DNA of 27,155 nucleotides from Clostridia bacterium (GCA_017394605.1 JAFPXU010000118.1:1-27155), one strand, 5' to 3'. Positions 16,801-26,219 are shown, numbered from the stretch's first letter. Translations and numbers: made by a program. Notes: generated by a model from the sequence alone, not told the origin.

Positions 16801-17999
16801 CCCTGAAGAACATCAAGAAAATCTACCCGTTTTCCGGCAACGAGCAGAAAAAGAACGCAAAGAAAAAGAAAGCTCCCGACAAACCGGAAAGCAACAGACC
16901 GAATCTTCTCGTTACCGACAAAGGTGTCGTAGCGGTGCAGGATTTCAATCTGGATATTGCCGATAAGGAATTCATCGTTCTCGTCGGACCGTCCGGATGC
17001 GGAAAATCCACAACCCTGAGAATGATCGCGGGTCTGGAAGAGATCTCCGAAGGCGAACTCTACATCGGCGACAAACTCGTGAACGACGTTGCCCCGAAGG
17101 ACAGAGATATCGCCATGGTTTTCCAGAACTATGCTCTGTATCCTCACATGACCGTTTATGACAACATGGCATTTGCGCTGAAACTCCGCAAAATGCCGAA
17201 GGACGAGATCGACAAACGCGTCCGCAACGCTGCCAAGATCCTCGAGATCACCGAGTACCTCGACAGAAAGCCGAAAGCTCTGTCCGGCGGTCAGCGTCAG
17301 CGTGTTGCGATCGGCCGTGCTATCGTCCGTGAGCCGCAGGTCTTCCTGATGGACGAGCCTCTCTCCAACCTGGACGCGAAGCTCAGAAACCAGATGCGTG
17401 CCGAGATCATCAAACTGCGTCAGACCATCAATACAACGTTCGTATATGTTACGCACGATCAGACCGAAGCTATGACGCTCGGCGACCGTATCGTCATCAT
17501 GAAAGACGGCGTTGTCCAGCAGATCGGAACTCCGCAGGAAGTGTTCAACACCCCCGCAAATCTGTTCGTCGCAGGATTTATCGGAACGCCTCAGATGAAC
17601 TTCTTCGACGCCGAACTGAACAAAGCCGGTGACGAGTACGACGTCACGGTTGACGGCGTCACGTTCAAGCTTTCCAAGGAAACGCAGAAGATTCTGAAAG
17701 AGAGAGATGCAGCAGCGCAGCCGATCACGCTCGGCGTGCGTCCTGAGCATATCGTTCTCTGCGGCGCCGATACCGGCAAACCGCACATCAAGGCGACTGT
17801 CGACGTCTCCGAGATGATGGGTTCCTCCATCCATCTGCATACGTCCGCTGAGGGAAAAGACATCGTTATCGTCCTTTCTACTGTCGATCTGCCCGCAGAA
17901 CACCGCGCCGGCTTCAAATACGGCGATGATGTCTGCCTGACCTGGGATCCCGAGGTCGTTCACCTCTTCGACAAAAACGGCGTCAGCCTGGTCTACTGA
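16788..17999 (+). CDS. Sugar ABC transporter ATP-binding protein, UgpC/MsmX/MalK type
   Basis: This 403-residue ATPase energises carbohydrate importers of the CUT1 class, often shared by several permeases (MsmX-like). Motifs: Walker A GPSGCGKST (67-75), Q-loop VFQNYALYPHMTV, signature LSGGQRQRVAIGRA (165 on), Walker B VFLMDEPLSNLD with the catalytic Glu, and the H-loop YVTHDQTEAMTLGD. The C-terminal 130 residues form a TOBE/OB regulatory domain (ITLGVRPEHIVL). Residues 16-40 are a Lys-rich insertion (EQKKNAKKKKAPDKPE) between the first beta strands, seen in clostridial relatives. No permease or binding protein is nearby, which fits a stand-alone shared ATPase. A terminator follows at once. 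Confidence 0.95.
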   Translation: MASVTLKNIKKIYPFSGNEQKKNAKKKKAPDKPESNRPNLLVTDKGVVAVQDFNLDIADKEFIVLVGPSGCGKSTTLRMIAGLEEISEGELYIGDKLVNDVAPKDRDIAMVFQNYALYPHMTVYDNMAFALKLRKMPKDEIDKRVRNAAKILEITEYLDRKPKALSGGQRQRVAIGRAIVREPQVFLMDEPLSNLDAKLRNQMRAEIIKLRQTINTTFVYVTHDQTEAMTLGDRIVIMKDGVVQQIGTPQEVFNTPANLFVAGFIGTPQMNFFDAELNKAGDEYDVTVDGVTFKLSKETQKILKERDAAAQPITLGVRPEHIVLCGADTGKPHIKATVDVSEMMGSSIHLHTSAEGKDIVIVLSTVDLPAEHRAGFKYGDDVCLTWDPEVVHLFDKNGVSLVY

Positions 18000-18034
18000 T
18001 AAGGCTTACCAGTTTAGGTATTCCGTAAATAAAG

Positions 18035-18068
18035 AGAATCTCCGGATAATTTCCGGAGATTCTTTTTT
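18035..18068 (+). terminator. Rho-independent terminator after the ABC ATPase
   Basis: A perfect 12-bp stem (AGAATCTCCGGA, 18035-18046, with 18052-18063), a 5-nt loop and six T residues at 18063-18068. It may also serve the minus-strand gene ending at 18084, whose side has a weaker CTCTTTATTT tail. Confidence 0.93.
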
Positions 18069-18083
18069 CAGTCTCAAAACGTA

Positions 18084-18362
18084 TCAGAATTTCTTTTTCT
18101 TCTCCCTTATGATTTCGAGTTCCAGTTTGTCATAACGGAAATCATCGATAAAATCTGCCTTTTTGAATACGGTGATACCGAATTCTTTCAGTTCGCGCAG
18201 ATTCTTGTCCATCACAAGCGGCCTGGAGATATCGAAGGAACGGCATACCTCGGTGAGGATCCCGTTCCATGTTTCGGTATCATAAACAGGTGCAAGATCG
18301 AAATCCTGCACCTGTGTCAATACGGTCTTATTGCTCTTTATGCATTTGGACCAGAGTTTCAA
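18084..18362 (-). CDS. Small hypothetical protein (92 aa)
   Basis: I do not recognise this protein. It has 92 residues, with no signal peptide or membrane segment. It looks like a mixed alpha/beta globular protein with a basic N-terminus (KLWSKCIKSNK) and a Lys-rich end (EIIREKKKKF). The start is TTG at 18360-18362, with GAGG 10 nt upstream overlapping the stop of the zinc-ribbon gene; the spacing between the genes is 12 bp, so the two are cotranscribed and perhaps coupled. It ends before the bidirectional terminator at 18035-18068. Confidence 0.7.
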   Translation of the reverse strand: MKLWSKCIKSNKTVLTQVQDFDLAPVYDTETWNGILTEVCRSFDISRPLVMDKNLRELKEFGITVFKKADFIDDFRYDKLELEIIREKKKKF

Positions 18363-18374
18363 TGCGCATTAACC

Positions 18375-20579
18375 TCAGCCGTTCCAGATGAACCAGCCCC
18401 AGATGAACGGGCATCCGGAATCCTCGTACAATCCGGCGTTGTAACCGGCAACCGTCTTCTTCTTTCCGATATCGTCGTTGTTGATCGTATTTCTCTCGCT
18501 GCGGTTGCACACATACACGGAGTTGCCCGCGGAATCCTGCATACGGAAGATGACGTAAGGCGAATCGGAGGCGATTTCCTTGATCGTTCCGGTGAAGGTG
18601 AGCTGCTTGGAATCGGAGGCTTTGCCTTCAACCAGCTTCTGGTAATTCTTCGCTACATTAAGCGCCTTGGATTTATAGGTGGAGGACTTGGTTGTGGGCT
18701 TCGATTCCACAACACAGGATGCTGTTCCGTCGTTGTATCCTTCACCCGTGCCGTTGAACGTGATCGTGTAGCATCCTTCATCCTTGACGGAGACGCTGCA
18801 GGTGAACCTGCCGTCCGCAACGAGAACATCGCCGCAGGATACGTTGCTGTCATCGCATGTTGCGACGATCGTAGCGCCGGACGGAGCAGTGCCTTCGACA
18901 AGTACCTTGCCGTCAGCGGCTGTCAGATTGGCGCCTGAGGATGTGACAACGATTTCCATATCCTTTACAACATATGGTGTGACCTCGATCGTAGCGGTTG
19001 CCGTCACGCAGTTGACTTTACGGGCAACGACCACGATGGAATCATCCTGACCTGCAACGGGCGTATACGAGCCGGAGAAGACGCCGCCTTCATAGACCTG
19101 AACGTTTTCACCGTTGATCGATACTTCAACAGTATGGTCCGTGACGGTTCCTTTGACTTCGATCGGGCTTCCGTCCGGATTCGCCTCTACCGGAGAGGTT
19201 TCAGGCGTTTCAAGGATCAGACTGACCTGCGGAACTGTGACCGTAGCGGAAGGAACGTTGATCGTCTTGGATTCGCCGCTCGGGAGCGTGATCTCCAGCT
19301 GCGGTGTTACCGTCACCGTCGTGCTCTCGCAGTAATCGCCGGGCAGGAACACCTCGCGCGGTACGCGGATGGATACCTGGTTATCCTGCGTGATCGGAAC
19401 GGTGTCATTTTCAAGCTGTGCCTTCGTGATCAGACGGACTTTGCTGCCTGTGGGCGCATGGACATTGATCGTAAACATCGGAACGCCGTTGCTCTCGGTT
19501 TCTTCGATCGTGGCATTCAGATCATCCGGAGAGCTGACCGGGGCTACAGTGCCGGGATCCGTCTCCACAACGTCTGTTGCGGCGGGTTTCGTCTTCCCTG
19601 CGCCGAACAGGCTTCCGCCGTTTTTCTTCAGAAGGTAGGTCGCGAAGAAAGCGATCAGCGCAAGAAGTACAACAATCAGAACGATAAACAGAATCGTGGA
19701 TCCCCTCTTCTTCTTTACGGGCTCCTCGTCGTCAACGAACTCCTGATCGTAGTAATCGTCGTCGTACTCTTCCTCCTCCTCACCGTTTTCGGAATCATCA
19801 TGCGAGAAATCATCCAGTTCCTCGATGTCATCATCCAGAGAAGGCTTGTTTTTGCGGGACTTGAACCAGGATCTGGAAGCACTTGATTTCTTTTCCGTGA
19901 AATCATCTTCTTCCGGTTCATCCTCAACAGCATCCGCGGCCTCATCCAAATCGTCGTCGGAGAAGAGGTCGTCTTTCGGTTTTCTGGAATAGGAAGACTC
20001 ATAGGAAGGTTTCGCTGAAGCGTACGTCTTTGCGGAAGAATCGCGCTTCTCGGCAGTGATTGCCGCCGCGGCGGCTGCCGTAGTCGCAGCAGCTGCTGCC
20101 GGACGGAACGCCTCGGGCGCGTTGTTTGTTCCGCAATATGGGCAGAACAGAGCGCCTGGTATCAGCTGCTTTCCGCAGTTCATGCAGAAACGCATATCCG
20201 AATGCGGAGATTCCGGCTCGGGAGCAGGCTTGACCGCCTGACGAGCGGGTTCTTCCTTCGGTTCGGCAACAGGTGCCTCAGCGGCCTCGGCCTTTGCAGC
20301 CATTGCCGCCTGCTGTGCGCTCCTGGCGTAATGCGCGGCGGGAGACGGACCGTTAAAGGCCTTTGTAGGCCAAACGGGCGCGCTTGTGAAATGACGCTGC
20401 GGTCTTCCGGCCGGTTTCTGTTCGGCTTCAGGTTCTTCGACGGGATCGAGCGGCTTCAGTTCTTCCGCTGCAATTTCCGGTATATTCTCATTTCTTTCGG
20501 AGCTTTTCAACCTGGCTCCGCATACTTTGCAGTTTGTCAAATTCTCGGCATTATAGGCGCCGCACGTTTTACAAACCAT
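18375..20579 (-). CDS. Double zinc-ribbon single-pass membrane protein with extracellular Ig-like domains
   Basis: The 734-residue protein starts with a zinc ribbon (MVCKTCGAYN..CKVCGARL, residues 3-20) and has a second at 129-150 (RFCMNCGKQLIPGALFCPYCG). Between and after them are Ala/Pro/Glu-rich linkers and a very acidic stretch (about 205-288). A positively charged KKKRG stop leads into one membrane helix (about 294-317), so the ribbons face the cytoplasm and the C-terminal 420 residues lie outside. The outside part holds repeated beta-sandwich, Ig-like segments (for example about 430-640) and a C-terminal OB-like domain (FTGTIKEIASDSPYVIFRMQDS). The ATG has GGAGGGAAT upstream. The function is unknown; envelope sensing or anchoring is only a guess. 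Confidence 0.85.
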   Translation of the reverse strand: MVCKTCGAYNAENLTNCKVCGARLKSSERNENIPEIAAEELKPLDPVEEPEAEQKPAGRPQRHFTSAPVWPTKAFNGPSPAAHYARSAQQAAMAAKAEAAEAPVAEPKEEPARQAVKPAPEPESPHSDMRFCMNCGKQLIPGALFCPYCGTNNAPEAFRPAAAAATTAAAAAAITAEKRDSSAKTYASAKPSYESSYSRKPKDDLFSDDDLDEAADAVEDEPEEDDFTEKKSSASRSWFKSRKNKPSLDDDIEELDDFSHDDSENGEEEEEYDDDYYDQEFVDDEEPVKKKRGSTILFIVLIVVLLALIAFFATYLLKKNGGSLFGAGKTKPAATDVVETDPGTVAPVSSPDDLNATIEETESNGVPMFTINVHAPTGSKVRLITKAQLENDTVPITQDNQVSIRVPREVFLPGDYCESTTVTVTPQLEITLPSGESKTINVPSATVTVPQVSLILETPETSPVEANPDGSPIEVKGTVTDHTVEVSINGENVQVYEGGVFSGSYTPVAGQDDSIVVVARKVNCVTATATIEVTPYVVKDMEIVVTSSGANLTAADGKVLVEGTAPSGATIVATCDDSNVSCGDVLVADGRFTCSVSVKDEGCYTITFNGTGEGYNDGTASCVVESKPTTKSSTYKSKALNVAKNYQKLVEGKASDSKQLTFTGTIKEIASDSPYVIFRMQDSAGNSVYVCNRSERNTINNDDIGKKKTVAGYNAGLYEDSGCPFIWGWFIWNG

Positions 20580-20615
20580 TTTATTCCCTCCATCGAAATG
20601 TTATTTGCCTATTTA

Positions 20616-20621
20616 ATTATA
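20616..20621 (-). promoter_or_regulatory. Possible -10 box for the zinc-ribbon membrane protein gene
   Basis: A TATAAT (20616-20621, minus strand) lies about 37 bp before the ATG. The -35 region is poor (TTTTTC-like), so this is a weak call. Confidence 0.35.
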
Positions 20622-20668
20622 CAACCGTAATGAAAACCGAAAAAATAACAAATCGTGAACAAATGGTT

Positions 20669-20674
20669 TATAAT
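20669..20674 (+). promoter_or_regulatory. Possible -10 box for the nifS-like/thiI operon
   Basis: A TATAAT (20669-20674) sits 60 bp before the ATG, with a second AT-rich GATAAT at 20677-20682. Neither has a good -35 partner: TAACAA at 17 bp is weak. Confidence 0.35.
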
Positions 20675-20733
20675 GTGATAATATACGCTATTGGGATGTT
20701 TCCCTTGATTTTTGCCCATTGCCGGAGAAACGC

Positions 20734-21879
20734 ATGATTTATCTAGACAACAGCGCTACCACCCGGGTGACGGAATCCGTCGCGCAGGTCGCGTACAGGT
20801 TTATGACGGAAGGTTTTTATAATCCCGCCAGTAATTATCCCCCGTCCGTCCGGATCGAAAAGGAAATGCTTCAGTTCCGCACCATGTTCGAAGAATATGG
20901 CTTCGGTCCTGGTGAAGTATTTTTTACGTCCGGAGGAACGGAATCCAATAATACAGCCATATTCGGATGCGTACGCAAACTGCGCGGAAGACACCGCATT
21001 ATTACTTCAAAAGTCGAACATCCTTCCGTCTACAACGTTTTTAAGTATCTGCAGGAACGCAACGACGATCTCGATGTCGTATTCGCGGATGTTGAACGTA
21101 CCGGAAGCGTTGATCTTGAGCATCTTTCATCCCTGCTGAACGGGGATACCGCTTTCGTGTCTCTGATGCATGTCAATAATGAGACCGGCGCGGTTAACGA
21201 TCTTGACGCGGTCTCCGCACTGATCAAAAAGCTCGCTCCAGGCGCTGTGTTTCACTCTGACGGTGTGCAGGCATTCTGTAAGCTGCCAGCTGGACGCATC
21301 CCCTGCAATCTTTACTCGATAAGCGGTCATAAGCTGCATGCCCCGAAAGGTGTCGGCATCCTTCTGATGAAGAAGAATACGCCGAACGAAGGAGGACTGA
21401 TTGGAGGCGGACAGGAAAATGGGTTCCGTTCCGGAACCTCGAATGTGCCGTCCATCCTTGCGCTCCGGGAAGCAGTACGTATCTACAGGGAGAACAGCGA
21501 CGCGTTCATCGCACATATGCGCGCGTGCAAGCTCCGGCTTTACAATAATCTGATCTCGATGGAGGATGTTTTTCTGAACGGTCCGCAACCTGAAAAAGGC
21601 GCGCCGCATATAATGAATCTGTCTTTCACCGGCGTACGCGGAGAGGTGCTTCTGAACGCGCTTGCTGCGCATGATATATATGTATCCACCGGTTCAGCGT
21701 GTTCCTCCTCCCAGAAGAGCGATAACCGTATTCTGAATGCGATGAATCTTGACAGATCAAGGAGAGACAGCGCCATCCGCTTCTCCCTCAGTCCCTATAC
21801 CACGCCGGAAGAAATCGACGAGGCGTCCGACGTGATCCGCGGAGAAGTCGCAAAACTGAGAAAATACAGAAGGAGATAA
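20734..21879 (+). CDS. Cysteine desulfurase, NifS/IscS family (sulfur donor to ThiI)
   Basis: This 381-residue PLP enzyme removes sulfur from cysteine as a protein persulfide. K200 in SISGHKLHAPKG binds PLP, H96 in VEHPSVYN stacks on it, and C323 in VSTGSACSSSQKS is the catalytic cysteine in a short, NifS-type loop. FTSGGTESNN and FRSGTSNVPS bind the cofactor phosphate and substrate. The ATG at 20734 with GGAG six bases upstream is preferred over an in-frame TTG at 20719 lacking a ribosome binding site. thiI begins 3 bp downstream, as in the NifZ-ThiI pair of Bacillus, so it most likely supplies sulfur for tRNA 4-thiouridine. Confidence 0.93.
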   Translation: MIYLDNSATTRVTESVAQVAYRFMTEGFYNPASNYPPSVRIEKEMLQFRTMFEEYGFGPGEVFFTSGGTESNNTAIFGCVRKLRGRHRIITSKVEHPSVYNVFKYLQERNDDLDVVFADVERTGSVDLEHLSSLLNGDTAFVSLMHVNNETGAVNDLDAVSALIKKLAPGAVFHSDGVQAFCKLPAGRIPCNLYSISGHKLHAPKGVGILLMKKNTPNEGGLIGGGQENGFRSGTSNVPSILALREAVRIYRENSDAFIAHMRACKLRLYNNLISMEDVFLNGPQPEKGAPHIMNLSFTGVRGEVLLNALAAHDIYVSTGSACSSSQKSDNRILNAMNLDRSRRDSAIRFSLSPYTTPEEIDEASDVIRGEVAKLRKYRRR

Positions 21880-21882
21880 AAC

Positions 21883-23055
21883 ATGGACTACGTACTGATC
21901 GTCAGATATTCGGAAATCCATTTAAAGGGACTGAACCGTCCCTATTTTGAAAAGGCTCTTGTCAACAGGATCTCCCACGCAATTTCGGATCCTGACGTAA
22001 CCGTGGACCGCGAACAGGGCAGAATCTTTGTGAACGGCGTAACGGATAAAAATGTATATTCGTATGCGGAACGGTTACGCAAGGTGTTCGGAATCCATTC
22101 CGTGAGTCCGGCTGTCGCCGTGGAAAAGGACTGGGACGCGGTCGTGGACGGTGCACGGAAACTGCTTGACCGGTATCTCTCTACTCTGCCCGGCGGCGTT
22201 CACACGTTTAAGGTGTTCGCAAGACGTGCGGATAAACGTTTTCCATATAACTCCGAGATGATCTGCAGGGAACTCGGTCATCAGCTGCTCGAGGCGTTTT
22301 CCTGCCTTCAGGTCGACGTTCATCATCCTGAGATCATGTTCGGCGTGGAGATCAGGAAAACTCACGCATATCTGTACTGTCAGGAAATGGAAGCGGTCGG
22401 AGGAATGCCGGTCGGTACGAACGGAAGAGCCATGCTCCTCCTCTCCGGCGGGATCGACAGTCCCGTCGCGGGCTATATGATCGCCAAACGCGGCGTTTCG
22501 CTCGACGCGGTACATTTCTACAGTTATCCGTACACAAGCGAACGCGCAAGGGAAAAGGTGATCGATCTTGCGAAACAGATCTCCGAATATTCCGGCGATA
22601 TGACGCTTCACCTCGTTCCGTTCACGGATATCCAGCTTTCCATCTATGACAACTGTCCGAAGGCCGAAACGACCGTAATCATGCGGCGGCTGATGATGAA
22701 GATCGCGGACCGCATCGCCGTCCGCACGGGAGCGCAGGCACTTATCACGGGCGAATCGATCGGACAGGTCGCGTCCCAGACGATGGAGTCTCTGACGGTA
22801 ACGAATGATGCGGCAACCCTCCCTGTTTTCCGCCCGCTGATCGGATTCGACAAGGATGAGATCGTATCCTACGCGAAGAAAATCGGTACGTTCGAGACCT
22901 CCATCCAGCCGTTCGAAGACTGCTGCACAATCTTTGTTCCGCAGCATCCCGTGACGAAGCCGAGTCTTGAAAGGATTCTTGTCAGCGAGCAGGCCGTCGA
23001 CTTCGAGCCCATGATCGAGAAAGCGATCGCGGATACGGAACAGATGGTGTTCTGA
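21883..23055 (+). CDS. thiI: tRNA 4-thiouridine synthase ThiI
   Basis: ThiI adenylates U8 of tRNA and inserts sulfur from the partner desulfurase. The 390-residue protein has an N-terminal ferredoxin-like domain (VRYSEIHLKGLNRPYFE), a THUMP domain (about 60-165, LRKVFGIHSVSPAV) and a PP-loop domain with LSGGIDSPVAGYMIAKRG (PP-loop residues 188-193). ITGESIGQVASQTMESL and the end CCTIFVPQHPVTKP are typical. It has no C-terminal rhodanese domain, as is usual in Firmicutes, where the neighbouring NifS-like enzyme is the direct donor. AAGGAGATAAAAC precedes the ATG. A role in thiamine synthesis is not suggested by any neighbour. Confidence 0.97.
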   Translation: MDYVLIVRYSEIHLKGLNRPYFEKALVNRISHAISDPDVTVDREQGRIFVNGVTDKNVYSYAERLRKVFGIHSVSPAVAVEKDWDAVVDGARKLLDRYLSTLPGGVHTFKVFARRADKRFPYNSEMICRELGHQLLEAFSCLQVDVHHPEIMFGVEIRKTHAYLYCQEMEAVGGMPVGTNGRAMLLLSGGIDSPVAGYMIAKRGVSLDAVHFYSYPYTSERAREKVIDLAKQISEYSGDMTLHLVPFTDIQLSIYDNCPKAETTVIMRRLMMKIADRIAVRTGAQALITGESIGQVASQTMESLTVTNDAATLPVFRPLIGFDKDEIVSYAKKIGTFETSIQPFEDCCTIFVPQHPVTKPSLERILVSEQAVDFEPMIEKAIADTEQMVF

Positions 23056-23081
23056 GTATTTTACATTTATTTAACAGTGAG

Positions 23082-23136
23082 GATTCCCCCGGCATGATAA
23101 AATGATTTGAAGAATGCAGCCGGAGGAATCTTTTTT
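23082..23136 (+). terminator. Terminator-like hairpin after thiI, overlapping the next RBS
   Basis: The arms at 23082-23093 and 23119-23130 pair over 12 bp with a single C-A mismatch, have a 25-nt loop and are followed by six T residues (23131-23136). The right arm contains the GGAGG that serves the GTG start at 23138. Confidence 0.65.
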
Positions 23137-23137
23137 C

Positions 23138-23497
23138 GTGAAATTAGTACTGCAGATCATCGGTTTTATCGTACTTGTAGCCATCCTGTTCGGACTGGTG
23201 TTCTTTTTCCTTGACTCAAAATCCCTTCTGAGAGGAGATTTTGCGGATTATATCCATACCATGCACGCTCTGTGGAAACAGGCGGTGAAATCCACCGTCT
23301 CATTTATGCAGAGCGCGGGAATCGCGAACGACGCGGCAGATCTTCTGAATCACGGTGCCGACATGCTGAGAAGCATCGATCCTTCCAATTCCCAGTCGAC
23401 GCCGGCTCCGGACGGGACTTCTTCCGGCCCGATTATCATCGACGCAAGACCGACCGAGACGCCTCCCGCAATCATTATCATCACACCGGTACCGTAA
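23138..23497 (+). CDS. Small single-pass membrane protein, unknown function
   Basis: The protein has 119 residues from the GTG at 23138, which has CCGGAGGA 10-11 nt upstream. An in-frame ATG at 23114 would give 127 residues but has no good ribosome binding site. One membrane helix (about 3-26, LVLQIIGFIVLVAILFGLVF) is followed by a short helical region (about 30-80) and a Ser/Pro/Thr-rich low-complexity tail with PTETPPAIIIITPVP at the end. It probably sits with the tail outside the cell. I recognise no family. It is bounded by the hairpin after thiI and by its own strong terminator, so it may be an independent unit. Confidence 0.65.
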   Translation: MKLVLQIIGFIVLVAILFGLVFFFLDSKSLLRGDFADYIHTMHALWKQAVKSTVSFMQSAGIANDAADLLNHGADMLRSIDPSNSQSTPAPDGTSSGPIIIDARPTETPPAIIIITPVP

Positions 23498-23525
23498 GGA
23501 TTTTCGACAACTGATACGCAATGAC

Positions 23526-23556
23526 GCGGCATGATCCATGCCGCTTTTCTTTTATT
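23526..23556 (+). terminator. Rho-independent terminator after the small membrane protein gene
   Basis: A perfect 8-bp GC-rich stem GCGGCATG/CATGCCGC (23526-23533 with 23537-23544), a 3-nt loop and a TTTTCTTTTATT tail. Confidence 0.9.
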
Positions 23557-23563
23557 GTGGACA

Positions 23564-23601
23564 GAAAAACAGCGCCCGGGGAAATACTCCCGCAGGCGCT
23601 G
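23564..23601 (-). terminator. Rho-independent terminator after clpB
   Basis: On the minus strand the stem CAGCGCC/GGCGCTG (23570-23576 with 23595-23601), with inner GGGA/TCCC pairing, is followed by TTTTTC. It lies just after the clpB stop and back to back with the plus-strand terminator at 23526-23556. Confidence 0.88.
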
Positions 23602-23616
23602 CATGATGTACTGCCT

Positions 23617-26205
23617 TTATCTGATAAACAGTTTCTGTCCGTCGTAATCGACAGTCAGCGCTGTATCCGGTTCAGGATCTTCGGCAAGAATGTACCTTGC
23701 GATCAGAGATTCCACATGGGACTGGATGAACCTTTTCAGAGGTCTTGCCCCGAACAGCGGATCGGCTCCGGCGTCGATGATATACCGTTTCGCTTCGTCC
23801 GTCACCGTGCAGCTGAGCTGTTTCTGCGCCAGCCGTTTCTGAAGGTCCGCGATCAGGAGGTCGACGATTCTGAACAGATCATCATTGGTGAGCGGCTTGA
23901 AGACGATGATCTCATCCAGACGGTTGAGAAATTCCGGACGGAAGTGCGTTTTCAGAAGCTGGTTTACGCTTTCCCTGACCTCATCCGTGAGATCGCCGAA
24001 CCGGTTGATCCCCTCCAGTATGATGTCAGAACCGAGGTTGCTCGTGAGGATGATGATGGTGTTCTTGAAGTCCACCGTTCTCCCCTGCCCGTCCGTGATT
24101 CTGCCGTCATCCAGGACCTGAAGCAGAACGTTCAGCACGTCAGGATGCGCTTTTTCCACTTCATCGAAGAGAATGACCGCATAAGGTTTTCTCCTGACCG
24201 CTTCCGTCAGCTGTCCTCCCTCATCGTATCCGACATATCCCGGAGGCGCTCCGATCAGACGCGATACGGAGTATTTTTCCATGTATTCGGACATATCGAT
24301 CCGGACCATATTATGCTCGTCGTCGAACAGAGCCTGCGCGAGCGCTTTTGCGAGCTCCGTCTTGCCGACGCCTGTCGGTCCAAGGAACAGGAACGAACCG
24401 AGCGGCCTGTTCGGATTCTGGATGCCTGCACGGGAGCGAAGGATCGCGTCGCATACACGGCTGACAGCGTCATCCTGCGCAATGACCCTTTCATGCAGCA
24501 GCTGATCGAGACGGAGCAGTTTATCCCGTTCCCCTTCCATCAGTTTCGACACGGGAATGCCGGTCCATTTCGCGACAATCTTTGCGATCTCCTCCTCCGT
24601 GACGCGGTCTCTCAGGAAATGCGCTTCGGATTTATTCTCCTCCGCTTTCTTCTCTTCCTGCTCCAGTTCCGCCTGTAGTTTCGGCAGTGTGCCGTATTTC
24701 AGTTCGGCGGCACGGTTCAGATCGTAGGAGTTTTCCGCTTTGGCAATCTCCGCGTTTGTCTGTTCAATCTGCTCTCTGAGCTGCTGGACTCGTGTGATCT
24801 TGTTTTTCTCAAGATCAAGTTTCGACTTCATCTCCGCAAACTGTTCGCGAAGTTCAGACAACTCTTTCTGAATCTCGGCCTTATGTTCGATGGAAAGCTT
24901 GTCCGTTTCCTTGGACAGCGCCGCCTCCTCGATTTCATGCTGCATGATCTTCCTCTGGATATCGTCCAGTTCCGAAGGAAGGGAATTCATTTCTGTTTTG
25001 ATCAGTGCGCAAGCTTCATCGACGAGGTCGATCGCCTTATCCGGGAGAAATCTGTCCGAAATATACCGGTTCGACAGGGTCGCGGCCGCAATCAGCGCCT
25101 GGTCCGTGATTTTTACGCCGTGATACACTTCGTACCTTTCCTTCAGTCCTCTCAGAATCGTTATGGTATCCTCTACCGTCGGTTCGGGAACGAGAACAGG
25201 CTGAAATCTTCTTTCAAGCGCTTTGTCCTTTTCGATGTACTGACGGTATTCGTTCAGCGTGGTGGAGCCGATGCAGTGAAGTTCGCCCCTGGCAAGCATC
25301 GGTTTTAGGATATTGCCTGCATCCATAGCTCCGTCCGTCCTGCCCGCACCGACGATGGTGTGGAGTTCGTCGATGAACAGAATGATTTTTCCGTTGGACT
25401 CCTTGACATCGTTCAATACAGCTTTCAGACGCTCCTCAAACTCACCGCGGAATTTTGCTCCGGCAACCAGTGCGCCCATATCCAGAGAGAAGATCGATCT
25501 GTCCTTCAGGTTATCCGGCACGTCTCCCCGAACGATACGCTGCGCGAGACCCTCCGCAATCGCCGTTTTGCCGACGCCCGGCTCACCGATTAGGCAGGGA
25601 TTGTTCTTCGTTTTACGGGAAAGGATCATGATGACGTTCCGAATCTCATCGTCACGTCCGATAACCGGATCCAGCTTCTGGTTTCTTGCCAGTTCCACCA
25701 GATCCTGTCCGTATTTCTTCAGTACGTCGTATGTGCTCTCCGGCGAATCCGAATCGACTTTTCTGTTGCCGCGGACGTTTTTCAGTTTATCCATGAAGGA
25801 TTCAAGCGTTACGGAATACTTTCCAAGGAGCGACTTGACGTCCCTGTCCGCCTTTTTGATCAATCCGATAAACAGATGCTCGACGGAGATATACGCGTCG
25901 CCCATGGACTGGGCTGTTTTGTCCGCTTCGTTGAATGCGTTGTCCAGATCTCTGGAAAGATATACGTCCACGCGGTCTCCCTGCACGGACGGAAGGTTCC
26001 GGATCAGGCTTTCGGTTTCTTTCGCCATCTGCTTGGCGTCAGCGCCCATTCCGTTCAGCATGCTGGGGATCAGGCCGTCATTCTGTGAAAGCAGAGCGTA
26101 AAGCAGGTGAATCTGCTGGACCTGCGCGTTGTGGTGCTCAGCCGCCGTCTGCTGCGCTGTCTGCACTGCTTCAATGCTTTTCTGTGTCAATTTCTGTACG
26201 TTCAT
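23617..26205 (-). CDS. clpB: ATP-dependent protein disaggregase ClpB
   Basis: ClpB is a hexameric AAA+ chaperone that rescues aggregated proteins with DnaK. The 862-residue protein has the N-domain (1-145), AAA1 with Walker A GEPGVGKT (207-214) and Walker [14 protein letters not shown], the coiled-coil middle domain (about 405-530) that marks ClpB rather than ClpC, and AAA2 with [14 protein letters not shown] and [11 protein letters not shown]. The substrate pore loop in AAA2 is [13 protein letters not shown]. The ATG at 26205 has GGGAGG 8 nt upstream; an in-frame GTG at 26214 is part of that ribosome binding site. It lies only 14 bp after the RHH gene, so the two are surely cotranscribed. 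Confidence 0.97.
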   Translation of the reverse strand: MNVQKLTQKSIEAVQTAQQTAAEHHNAQVQQIHLLYALLSQNDGLIPSMLNGMGADAKQMAKETESLIRNLPSVQGDRVDVYLSRDLDNAFNEADKTAQSMGDAYISVEHLFIGLIKKADRDVKSLLGKYSVTLESFMDKLKNVRGNRKVDSDSPESTYDVLKKYGQDLVELARNQKLDPVIGRDDEIRNVIMILSRKTKNNPCLIGEPGVGKTAIAEGLAQRIVRGDVPDNLKDRSIFSLDMGALVAGAKFRGEFEERLKAVLNDVKESNGKIILFIDELHTIVGAGRTDGAMDAGNILKPMLARGELHCIGSTTLNEYRQYIEKDKALERRFQPVLVPEPTVEDTITILRGLKERYEVYHGVKITDQALIAAATLSNRYISDRFLPDKAIDLVDEACALIKTEMNSLPSELDDIQRKIMQHEIEEAALSKETDKLSIEHKAEIQKELSELREQFAEMKSKLDLEKNKITRVQQLREQIEQTNAEIAKAENSYDLNRAAELKYGTLPKLQAELEQEEKKAEENKSEAHFLRDRVTEEEIAKIVAKWTGIPVSKLMEGERDKLLRLDQLLHERVIAQDDAVSRVCDAILRSRAGIQNPNRPLGSFLFLGPTGVGKTELAKALAQALFDDEHNMVRIDMSEYMEKYSVSRLIGAPPGYVGYDEGGQLTEAVRRKPYAVILFDEVEKAHPDVLNVLLQVLDDGRITDGQGRTVDFKNTIIILTSNLGSDIILEGINRFGDLTDEVRESVNQLLKTHFRPEFLNRLDEIIVFKPLTNDDLFRIVDLLIADLQKRLAQKQLSCTVTDEAKRYIIDAGADPLFGARPLKRFIQSHVESLIARYILAEDPEPDTALTVDYDGQKLFIR

Positions 26206-26219
26206 AACAGGCACCTCCC

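Noticed and set aside
16773..17963. 396-codon open frame on the minus strand
   Set aside because: Shadow of the ABC ATPase gene, which has all its catalytic motifs.
20050..20105. GC-rich GCC/GCA repeat-like tract
   Set aside because: It encodes a poly-alanine linker of the zinc-ribbon protein. The codons vary and it is not a DNA repeat element.
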